Assembly: GCF_947494555.1 (NCBI RefSeq)
Contig: NZ_CANLVF010000008.1
Location: 110,537-174,536, forward strand
Length of the DNA stretch: 64,000 nucleotides
From: an uncultured Roseibium sp.
GTDB lineage: Bacteria; Pseudomonadota; Alphaproteobacteria; Rhizobiales; Stappiaceae
Reading direction: 5' to 3'
The stretch's first letter is position 1; each line of letters opens with the position of its first letter. Under the pieces are notes generated by a model, which was not told the origin of the DNA, did no database searches, and worked only from the letters and a program-made list of their open reading frames with translations. Position numbers and translations under genes: made by a program. Shown one piece after another: positions 56,629 to 64,000 of this stretch.

Positions 56629-58566
56629 TCAGCCACGGGTTTCTTCTCCTTCGGTTTCCAGTCCCAGGGTCGCATCGCTTTTCGGGGGTGGGTTCCATCC
56701 ACGCTCCGTGCGGTCATGACGCTCTTCACCGCGATCAACCCTCATGATGTCGAACAGCGTTTCGGCATGGGCGCGCATCGCGTCAATGTAGGATTTGTCG
56801 ACGCCGCCGTCGTTGTAATTCTCACGCAGATCGTCAAGCATCGCGAAGTCGTGATTGCGAAACTCCTTGGTTTTCGTTCTGGCCCGGAACGGATGCCCGC
56901 CAAGCTCGACAAGTGCCTGCCGTCCGAGGGCCAGCGCACCTTCGAACACTTCCCGCTCCGCGATATGGGCCCCGACGTTTTCCAGCTCGTAGACATGGTG
57001 GCGATCTCGCGCCCTGGCGAGAATTTTCACCTTCGGATAGGTTTTGGCAACGTGCTCGACCACAAGCGTCTGCTTGTCACGGTCATCGATCGCCGCAATG
57101 AAGAGATCCGCATCGCCGACCCCTGCCGTGTGCAGCAGATCGGGCCGTGTGGCATCACCATAAAACGTTTTGATGCCGACCTTGCTGAGGTTCTCAACTG
57201 TCTGCGGATCGTGATCCAGGATGACGACGTCATAGCCGCTGGTCAGCAGCAGCCGTGAAATGATCTGACCGAAACGGCCCATGCCCACGATCACGACGCG
57301 GCCCTTGCTGTCGATCACATCCGCCTCCCGGTCGGACTTCACCGAGGCCCGCGGAGCGATCACCTTTTCATAGAGTATGAACAGCGCTGGTGTGAGCAGC
57401 ATCGATATGGCGACGACAAGCGTCATGGTTCGAAGCAGGCTTTGATCAAGCGCGCCGGAACTGCTTGCAAACCCGAAGAGCACAAACGCGAATTCGCCGG
57501 CCTGGGCAAGCCCGAGCGCAAATAGCCAGCGATCAGGACCGTCCAGGCGGAACAGCGTGCCAAGCCCGAACAGCAAGGCGAACTTGACGGCCATCAGACC
57601 AAGAGCCAGTCCGAAGATGGTGATAGGTGCGCCAAACAGAAGATTGAAATCGATCCCGGCCCCGACGGTCAGGAAAAACAGTCCGAGCAGCAGCCCTTTG
57701 AAGGGCTCGATATCGCTTTCCAGTTCATGCCGGTAATCGCTGTCGGAAAGGACAACGCCCGCAAGGAAGGTTCCAAGCGCAGGGGACAGCCCGACAAAGT
57801 CCATCAGAAGCGCGATCCCGATTACGAGCAGGAGTGCGGTCGCCGTGAAGATTTCGCGCAAATGCGCTTCAGCGATGAACCGGAAGATGGGCCTGAGCAA
57901 ATGCCGGCCTGCAATGATGATCGCGATAATCACGGCGAAGATCACGAGTGCCTGGGCCCATCCGGGCAAGGCAGCGAGGGCTTCACCGCCATGCGCGCCA
58001 CCGCCCTCATGTCCTCCGTTGCCGTCAGAATGCGCTGCGCCGCTACCGGATACGTGACCGACTGCCAGAAGCGGCAAGACGGCGAGCATCGGGATCACCG
58101 CTATATCCTGCGTCAGCAACACTGAAAAGGAACTCTGCCCGCCTTGTGTCTTCAGCCAACCTTTTTCATTGAGGGTCTGCAGAACGATTGCCGTTGACGA
58201 CAGGGCGAGGATCATTCCAAGCGCAAGCGCACCCTGCCACGCAAGGCCAAACGCAAGCCCGATCCCCGCAAAGACGGCTGTGGTACCGACAACCTGCAGC
58301 CCGCCAAGTCCGATCAGCTGTTTGCGCATCTTCCACAAGACAGCGGGTTGCAGTTCCAGACCGACCAGAAACAGCATCATCACCACACCGAACTCGGCGA
58401 AATGCTGCACTTCGGTTGTCTCCGACCCGACAATCCCGAGGACGGGACCAATGACCACACCGGCGATCAGATATCCAAGCACCGAACCAAGGCCGAGCCT
58501 GTTTGCGATCGGCACGGCGATGACGGCTGCGCACAAATAAACGAATGCGTCGCTAAGGAGCTCCAT
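56629..58566 (-). CDS. Monovalent cation:proton antiporter-2, KefC/KefB-like with RCK/TrkA-N domain
   Basis: SVLGYLIAGVVIGPVLGIVG..., GFASSSGALDQS, RVVIVGMGRFGQIISRLLLTSGYDVVILDHDP. Confidence 0.93.
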   Translation of the reverse strand: MELLSDAFVYLCAAVIAVPIANRLGLGSVLGYLIAGVVIGPVLGIVGSETTEVQHFAEFGVVMMLFLVGLELQPAVLWKMRKQLIGLGGLQVVGTTAVFAGIGLAFGLAWQGALALGMILALSSTAIVLQTLNEKGWLKTQGGQSSFSVLLTQDIAVIPMLAVLPLLAVGHVSGSGAAHSDGNGGHEGGGAHGGEALAALPGWAQALVIFAVIIAIIIAGRHLLRPIFRFIAEAHLREIFTATALLLVIGIALLMDFVGLSPALGTFLAGVVLSDSDYRHELESDIEPFKGLLLGLFFLTVGAGIDFNLLFGAPITIFGLALGLMAVKFALLFGLGTLFRLDGPDRWLFALGLAQAGEFAFVLFGFASSSGALDQSLLRTMTLVVAISMLLTPALFILYEKVIAPRASVKSDREADVIDSKGRVVIVGMGRFGQIISRLLLTSGYDVVILDHDPQTVENLSKVGIKTFYGDATRPDLLHTAGVGDADLFIAAIDDRDKQTLVVEHVAKTYPKVKILARARDRHHVYELENVGAHIAEREVFEGALALGRQALVELGGHPFRARTKTKEFRNHDFAMLDDLRENYNDGGVDKSYIDAMRAHAETLFDIMRVDRGEERHDRTERGWNPPPKSDATLGLETEGEETRG

Positions 58567-59183
58567 CAGACCACCTCCCCTTTCAAAATGAAATCGTCGA
58601 GAACGTCGGTCAGAACGTCGGCCCGGGCCGCCTTTTCAAGATCCAGCCGGTCTGCAACGAGCGCTTTCAGGAGGTCGTCATAGGCATTGCGGTGCACATT
58701 GAGCCGCCCTTCTTCAACGGCCCGGCCGGCGCCGAACAGGCAAAACGGCGCAAGGTATTTCATCCGGCAGAGGTCGGCTGTTTTTTCGAACGGTGCGAGC
58801 AGGCTACGCAGGTCAGCATGGTTCATTCCCTGCTCCGAATAGGCGTCCGGCTTGGCACCGGTTGTCACCGCATTCAGGAATATCTTGTCGTCGAGCTCAT
58901 GCCCGTGCTGGCCGTAAGCGAACCCATATTCCAGAACCAGATCCTGCCACTCCTTCATGATCGAAGGAGCCGAGTACCAGTACAGCGGGTGCTGAAAGAT
59001 AATCACGTCATGCTCGACCAGCTGGGCCTGCTCTGCATCGACATCGATGTCGAAATCCGGATACCGCGCATAAAGATCGACAGCAGTAACGCCCTGTACG
59101 GCCTGCGCTGTTTCAAACATCGGATAGTTCACCTCAGACCTGTCCGGTCTCGGGTGCGCAAAAAGTACCAGTACCTTGGCCAA
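58566..59183 (-). CDS. KefF/KefG-like NAD(P)H oxidoreductase
   Basis: VLVLFAHPRPDRSEVNYPMFETA, HDVIIFQHPLYWYSAPSIMKEWQDLVLEYGFAYG; overlaps kefC-like start. Confidence 0.92.
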   Translation of the reverse strand: MAKVLVLFAHPRPDRSEVNYPMFETAQAVQGVTAVDLYARYPDFDIDVDAEQAQLVEHDVIIFQHPLYWYSAPSIMKEWQDLVLEYGFAYGQHGHELDDKIFLNAVTTGAKPDAYSEQGMNHADLRSLLAPFEKTADLCRMKYLAPFCLFGAGRAVEEGRLNVHRNAYDDLLKALVADRLDLEKAARADVLTDVLDDFILKGEVV

Positions 59184-59283
59184 GGAAACCCCCGCTCGTA
59201 CAAATGAAACAAGGCGGCCAGGCCGCCGGGTCCAACGTTTGTTAATGTTAAGGTTACAGGAGCCCGTGTCGCTCCAACAGATG

Positions 59284-60003
59284 TTATGTGCGCTTCACAT
59301 CACTGGAAAAACGCGCGGCATTTTCCTTCAGGAACTCGGACGCATCTGCCTGTCCCCAGAAGGCCGGTTGAGCCTTGGGTATCGTCAGCGCCTTTTGCAC
59401 CGCAGGGCGTGCGTCGATCCGCTCGAACCAGGCTTGCAGATGATCAAGACCGTCAACGGACACTTTGGCCCAGACATAGGCGCGTGCCCAGGGATAGGTC
59501 GCCATGTCAGCAATCGTATAGGTATCGCCGGCAAGCCAGTCGCGCCCTTCAAGTCTTGTGTCCAGCACTTCGAGCAGCCGCCGCGTTTCGTCCACATAAC
59601 GCTTGACGGAAAACGGCTCTTCATGTCCGTTCGGCGCGGCGATGCGCTGAAAATACATGGCCTGGCCCATCATCGGGCCTATCCCGCCCATCTGGAACAT
59701 GAGCCACTGAAGGGTTTCGGATCGTGCTTTCGGCTCGGCAGGTAAAAAGCAGTCATACCTTTCCGCGAGATACCAGAGGATCGCACCGCTCTCGAACACT
59801 GCAAAATCACCGTTGCTCCGGTCGACAATTGTCGGGATGCGGCCGTTCGGATTGAGCTTCAGGTAGTCCGGCGCCTTCTGCTCCTTCTTCGCAAAATCGA
59901 TGAAGGTCAGTTCATATGGTATTCCCGCTTCTTCCAGGAAAATCACCGGTTTGTAACCGTTCATCGTGGCGGCGGTATATAGGTGGATATCCGGCTTCGG
60001 CAT
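59284..60003 (-). CDS. Glutathione S-transferase family protein
   Basis: [57 protein letters not shown]. Confidence 0.93.
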   Translation of the reverse strand: MPKPDIHLYTAATMNGYKPVIFLEEAGIPYELTFIDFAKKEQKAPDYLKLNPNGRIPTIVDRSNGDFAVFESGAILWYLAERYDCFLPAEPKARSETLQWLMFQMGGIGPMMGQAMYFQRIAAPNGHEEPFSVKRYVDETRRLLEVLDTRLEGRDWLAGDTYTIADMATYPWARAYVWAKVSVDGLDHLQAWFERIDARPAVQKALTIPKAQPAFWGQADASEFLKENAARFSSDVKRT

Positions 60004-60202
60004 CTGTTGCTCCCTCCGTTACGACGTCTTTCGATTGCGCGCCGGATCGCCCCGACCGGTGAAGAAGATCAACTTCAGCGCACGGCTCTGCTTCATCCCC
60101 GGCATATGCTTGACCCGGCAAACAGATGAGGCATAAGGTAACGAAAATCAACCAGTATACTTTTTGTAACCTGCTTGAACTTGTTTTGTTTGGAGCTTCA
60201 AG

Positions 60203-60574
60203 ATGGCCGGACGCCTGAAGACAATCGGAAAGAGGCGCGTTGTTTTGAGAGAATGCACTGCCCCCTGTCCGATCGAACGCGGCATGCGCATTCTCGGCGG
60301 CAAATGGACCGGTTCCATCCTCTGGCATTTGAAGGACGGCCCGGTCCGCTTCAACGATCTGACGAGAATGCTGGGTGGCGCCAGCAAGAAAATGATTGCA
60401 GAGCGGCTCAGGCAGCTTGAAGCACGCCGTCTCGTTTCCCGAACCGTTCTCAAGACCGCACCGGTCTCGGTCGAATATGAGATCACCGACTTCGGCAGGA
60501 CGGCGCTCGGCTTCCTGGACGAACTCAGGATCTGGAGCGAGTCCCTGCCGGAAGATCAGATGGCAGCGATCTGA
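60203..60574 (+). CDS. HxlR family regulator
   Basis: CPIERGMRILGGKWTGSILWHLKDGPVRFNDLTRMLGGASKKMIAERLRQLEARRLVSRTV. Confidence 0.93.
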   Translation: MAGRLKTIGKRRVVLRECTAPCPIERGMRILGGKWTGSILWHLKDGPVRFNDLTRMLGGASKKMIAERLRQLEARRLVSRTVLKTAPVSVEYEITDFGRTALGFLDELRIWSESLPEDQMAAI

Positions 60575-61692
60575 ACCCGGGTTCCAGTCATACCACTTTC
60601 CGCAATCGCATGGATGACGGCTTCGAAATGCAGCGCTTCCTTGAAGGAGGGCAGCGCATCCCGGCCTTCCGAGATCGCACACAGGAATTCATGGGCTTCG
60701 ATGACCTTGAGGTCGTTGAAACCAAGTTGGTGACCTGCGGCCGGAACGAATTGTCCATAGGGTGGATGAGCAGGTCCGGTAAGAAGCGTCTTGAAGCCCT
60801 GCTCTGCCAGTGGACCACGATTTTGATAAAGTCGAAGCTCGTTCATCCGTTCCTGGTCGAACGTGATCATGCCTTCCGTTCCGTGCACTTCGAAGCCGAT
60901 GTAGCTTTTACGTCCCCAGGCGCTACGCGACGTGGAGATAACACCGTGGACACCGTTTTCGAAGGTGAGCAACGCGGAGGCAATATCCTCGTTTTCAACG
61001 TCCCGGCGCTCCAGCGCCCCCTCTCCCATTGGTCGTGTGGCGTGAACGGTCCTGGTTTCCGCAACAAGGCTTTCGATTGGCCCGACGAGGCCGGTTGCCA
61101 GTGATATCAGGTGACACCCAAGGTCGCCCAAGGTTCCAAGCCCCGCATCGGCCTTTGTCGCCCGCCAGGTCCAGGCAAGTTCAGGGTCGGCCTGGTAGTC
61201 TTCGTCGACCGCGCCGCGGAAATGCACGATCCGCCCGATGGCTCCCTCGGAAATGAGTTTCTGCGCATGCCGGAACGCGGGATTATGAAGGTAGTTGTAG
61301 CCGACGATCGTTTTGGCGCCCGTTTCCCTTGAAAGCGCCAGCATGGCGTTGGCATCTTCGAGCGTAAGTGCCATCGGCTTCTCAAGATGGACGTGTTTGC
61401 CGGCATAAAGCGCTGCTGTCGCCATGTCCTTGTGGACCTTGTTTGGCGTCGTGATGCAGACGATGTCGACTTTGGGATCAGCAACAAGATCCTTCCAGTC
61501 GTCCGTCCCCCTGGCAAAACCGAACTGATTTGCGAAGCTATTCGCCTTGTCGGCGGGCACATCGCACAGAACCTCAAGGCGGGTCTCCGGGACATTTCCG
61601 AATACAGCCTTTACCGAGCCATAGGCCAGCGCGTGGCACTTTCCCATGAAGCCAGTGCCGATCAATCCAATGCCCAGGCTGTCCATTTCCAC
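60556..61692 (-). CDS. Gfo/Idh/MocA family oxidoreductase
   Basis: GIGLIGTGFMGKCHALAYG, HVHLEKPMALTLEDANAML, GLGTLGDLGCHLISLA. Confidence 0.92.
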   Translation of the reverse strand: MEMDSLGIGLIGTGFMGKCHALAYGSVKAVFGNVPETRLEVLCDVPADKANSFANQFGFARGTDDWKDLVADPKVDIVCITTPNKVHKDMATAALYAGKHVHLEKPMALTLEDANAMLALSRETGAKTIVGYNYLHNPAFRHAQKLISEGAIGRIVHFRGAVDEDYQADPELAWTWRATKADAGLGTLGDLGCHLISLATGLVGPIESLVAETRTVHATRPMGEGALERRDVENEDIASALLTFENGVHGVISTSRSAWGRKSYIGFEVHGTEGMITFDQERMNELRLYQNRGPLAEQGFKTLLTGPAHPPYGQFVPAAGHQLGFNDLKVIEAHEFLCAISEGRDALPSFKEALHFEAVIHAIAESGMTGTRVQIAAI

Positions 61693-61724
61693 CGATCCTT
61701 CTTTGCGATCTGCCGGATCTACAC

Positions 61725-61768
61725 CTTCATCCCGAGGAGGACCTTCAGGTCCGTCTCGAAGGATGAAG
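61725..61768. repeat. Dispersed intergenic repeat, family B, half copy
   Basis: CTTCATCCCGAGGAGGACCTTCAGGTCCGTCTCGAAGGATGAAG, matches 34066-34106 arm. Confidence 0.75.
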
Positions 61769-61784
61769 CCGAGTGTAAAAAACC

Positions 61785-62783
61785 TCAGATTTCATCCACG
61801 CCGACGGAACGGCGCTCGGCCACCGACTTCAGCGCCGCTTCAGCCAGGATCAGGGCCTTCAGCCCGTCTTCTCCAGTCGGATGCGGGGTCGTCCCGGTTT
61901 CAATCGCATGAACGAATGCGGCAATTTCCGCCGCATAGGCCTCGGTGTAACGCGTCATGAAGAAATCATGCAGTGGCGGCCGCACGAACCCATCTTCGGT
62001 CGCGACCTCAATAGCAACCGGACGCTGGTTCTCGGCAGCAACCGCGCCTTTGGAACCGTGAACCTCGATCCGCTGATCGTACCCGTAAGTGGCGCGGCGC
62101 GAATTGGAGATACTGCACTGCCTGCCGGATGCGGTCGTCAGCACGACGGTTGCACTGTCGTAGTCGCCGAGTTTGCCAATCTCCGGATCTACGAGCACCG
62201 ATGCCGTTGCATAGACAGTCGTGACCTCTTCGCCGAGGAGAAACCTTGCCATGTCGAAATCATGGACGGTCATGTCCCGAAAGATCCCGCCCGACGACTG
62301 AATATACGAAGGCGGCGGGGCCTCGGGATCGCGGGACGTGATCTGTACCATTTCGACAGACCCGACCTGTCCTTCGTCAATGGCGCCGCGCACGGCCTGA
62401 AAATGCGGGTCGAAACGCCGGTTGAACCCCAGCATCAGGACCGCCCCGCAGTCCTGAACCGTCTTGAGGCACGACTTAGTCCGCTCAAGAGACAGGTCGA
62501 TCGGCTTCTCACAGAACACGGCTTTGCCGGCTCGCGCAAACTGCTCGATAAGATCCGCGTGCGTGGTTGTCGGTGTGCAGATGATGACCGCGTTGACATC
62601 GTCGGATGCCGCGATGGCGTCGATCGTGCTGACCCTTGCTTCGCAGGTCTGCGCGAGCGCTTTGGCGGCGTCTTCGAAAGCGTCTGCGATCGCAACCAAT
62701 TTGGCACCGTCCGTCACTCCGACGGCTTTGGCATGAACCTTTCCGATACGTCCGGCCCCCAGGAGGGCGACATTCACGGCCAT
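61785..62783 (-). CDS. iolG: Inositol 2-dehydrogenase-like
   Basis: VNVALLGAGRIGKVHAKAVG, VFCEKPIDLSLERTKSCL, GFNRRFDPHF, GGIFRDMTVHDFDMARFLLGEE; start ATG 62783. Confidence 0.88.
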   Translation of the reverse strand: MAVNVALLGAGRIGKVHAKAVGVTDGAKLVAIADAFEDAAKALAQTCEARVSTIDAIAASDDVNAVIICTPTTTHADLIEQFARAGKAVFCEKPIDLSLERTKSCLKTVQDCGAVLMLGFNRRFDPHFQAVRGAIDEGQVGSVEMVQITSRDPEAPPPSYIQSSGGIFRDMTVHDFDMARFLLGEEVTTVYATASVLVDPEIGKLGDYDSATVVLTTASGRQCSISNSRRATYGYDQRIEVHGSKGAVAAENQRPVAIEVATEDGFVRPPLHDFFMTRYTEAYAAEIAAFVHAIETGTTPHPTGEDGLKALILAEAALKSVAERRSVGVDEI

Positions 62784-62839
62784 GATCTTTCCTTTCGAAG
62801 CGACTGCGTTACACGGTGCGTGCTCGCAACTTGCCAATT

Positions 62840-62855
62840 TAGAATAAAAATTCCA
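62840..62855. promoter_or_regulatory. Putative RpiR/IolR-type operator, copy 1
   Basis: TAGAATAAAAATTCCA, close to GGAA-N6-TTCC. Confidence 0.55.
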
Positions 62856-62900
62856 AAATCACTTTCCACGGAATGTGTCAAGCAGGAAAAGAACAATACA

Positions 62901-63758
62901 ATGAATGATGCAAGTCAGGAAACGGTTGAAGCGCATGTGAGCAGCGACAATGCACCTGACACGATTGATGCCTTCTTTGCCCGCCTCGGCAACACAGCGG
63001 AAGATCTTCCAAAGCGCTTGAAGCAATTTGCGGATTTTATTGCAGCCAATCCCGACCGGGTCGCCGTTTCAACAGTTGCCGAGCTCGCCCAGGGTGCGGA
63101 TGTTCAGCCGTCGGCGGTGATGCGGTTCTGTCAGGAAATGGGGTTCACCGGTTTTTCCCAGATGCAGCGGTTGTTTCGCTCAAGTTTTTCGCAAAAATGG
63201 CCGGACTATTCGACACGTCTTGAAAAACTGCGCGAACACGGCACTGAATCGCCCTCGGCTCTGCTTGCGGAATTTGTCGAGGTCGGGCGCGCTTCCCTTG
63301 AAAACCTCATGGCGACGGTGGAACCGCGGGCACTTCAACAGGCCGTGGATGTGCTGGCACGCGCGGAAACGCTTCATCTCGTGGGGTTTCGGCGCGCGTT
63401 TCCGGTGACGTCCTATCTTGCCTATGCATTTGAGAAGATGGATGTGCCGGCAGTGCTGCATTCCGGGATCGCCAACATCAACATGGACCATCTCATCAAA
63501 CCAAATGACGCGGTTATTGCGGTAACCTTCGCTCCCTACACACAAATGACTCTCGACATCGCCGAAAAAGCCAGGGAAACCGGCGCCGATATCGTGGCGA
63601 TCACGGACGTGGTCACCAGTCCCCTTGCCCGTTTCAAGGCCATCCAGCTTCTGGTTTCCGAGTTGGATGTCGGCGCTTTCCGCGCCTTGTCTGCAAGTCT
63701 TTCTCTTGCAATAGCCTTGGCCGTTTCAGTCGGTGCGCAGCGGAACAAGACAAATTGA
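62901..63758 (+). CDS. MurR/RpiR family transcriptional regulator (IolR-like)
   Basis: ANPDRVAVSTVAELAQGADVQPSAVMRFCQEMGFTGFSQMQRLFRS plus SIS domain; start ATG 62901 within the longer ORF. Confidence 0.92.
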   Translation: MNDASQETVEAHVSSDNAPDTIDAFFARLGNTAEDLPKRLKQFADFIAANPDRVAVSTVAELAQGADVQPSAVMRFCQEMGFTGFSQMQRLFRSSFSQKWPDYSTRLEKLREHGTESPSALLAEFVEVGRASLENLMATVEPRALQQAVDVLARAETLHLVGFRRAFPVTSYLAYAFEKMDVPAVLHSGIANINMDHLIKPNDAVIAVTFAPYTQMTLDIAEKARETGADIVAITDVVTSPLARFKAIQLLVSELDVGAFRALSASLSLAIALAVSVGAQRNKTN

Positions 63759-63791
63759 TTTTGGAAAAAATCTGTTGCAATAAATCCAAAA

Positions 63792-63807
63792 TGGAATTTT
63801 AATTCCA
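63792..63807. promoter_or_regulatory. Putative RpiR/IolR-type operator, copy 2
   Basis: TGGAATTTTAATTCCA, exact GGAA-N6-TTCC. Confidence 0.6.
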
Positions 63808-63896
63808 AAAGTGGCTTGCGAAGGACTGCGCCACCATTGAATTCCGATAGCCGCCCGCAGGACCAACTGCCGCGGTGCTTGTTCTGGGAGGAACGA

Positions 63897-64000
63897 ATGA
63901 AGAGGACGTTATTTGCGATGGCTGCAGCTGCCATTGCGTTTACGGGTTTGTCTGGGCCAGTTTTGGCTGAAGGGGAACGTTTTGTTCTTGTGAGCCATGC
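63897..64000 (+). CDS. Sugar ABC transporter substrate-binding protein (5' portion, truncated by window end)
   Basis: MKRTLFAMAAAAIAFTGLSGPVLAEGERFVLVSHA; GGGAGG Shine-Dalgarno; signal peptide. Confidence 0.75.
   Translation, partial: MKRTLFAMAAAAIAFTGLSGPVLAEGERFVLVSH

Noticed and set aside
61881-62900. N-terminal extension of the RpiR ORF (starting 61881)
   Set aside because: Antisense to iolG; RpiR domain and a good start occur at 62901.
1-64000. CRISPR arrays, tRNA/rRNA genes, prophage or transposase genes
   Set aside because: None recognised; no regularly spaced direct repeats or integrase/transposase motifs seen. A tRNAscan/Infernal run would be needed to exclude small RNAs formally.

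Overview
This 64 kb window looks like an alphaproteobacterial chromosome segment (Roseibium/Labrenzia/Stappia-like by gene content and GC; that assignment is inference). No rRNA, tRNA, CRISPR array, phage or transposase gene was recognised. Main blocks: (1) a transglutaminase/DUF2126 - circularly permuted ATP-grasp+Alpha-E - transglutaminase cluster (2.2-8.9 kb). (2) A LacI-controlled sugar ABC transporter operon with a GH63-like glycosidase, whose MalF-type permease carries an apparent DUF11/Ig-like insertion (9.1-16.7 kb). (3) RbsD, VOC, a CofD-like protein and a MOFRL glycerate kinase (17-20.6 kb). (4) An acyl-CoA ligase/enoyl-CoA hydratase/tandem MaoC cluster with a TetR regulator; its operator-like palindrome recurs upstream of a branched-chain-amino-acid-type (Liv) ABC operon 17 kb away. 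(5) hemA with an FNR-like box. (6) A compact seven-gene cluster at 30.4-36.7 kb containing three different Rieske-domain fusions (Rieske-GltB-like FMN protein, Rieske-ThDP enzyme, ferric-reductase-like membrane protein-Rieske) plus small membrane proteins. This is the best candidate for an undescribed redox system. (7) A galactoside uptake and De Ley-Doudoroff-type galactose catabolic operon (42.8-55.4 kb) lacking a visible galactonate dehydratase. (8) A FrnE/DsbA-like gene with a degenerate paralog fragment, and a KefC/KefF-type pair. (9) Gfo/Idh/MocA and IolG genes with an RpiR/IolR-type regulator and matching palindromes, then a truncated sugar-binding-protein gene. Several dispersed intergenic palindromic repeats are present. 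All calls come from reading the sequence and ORF translations; no database search was run.
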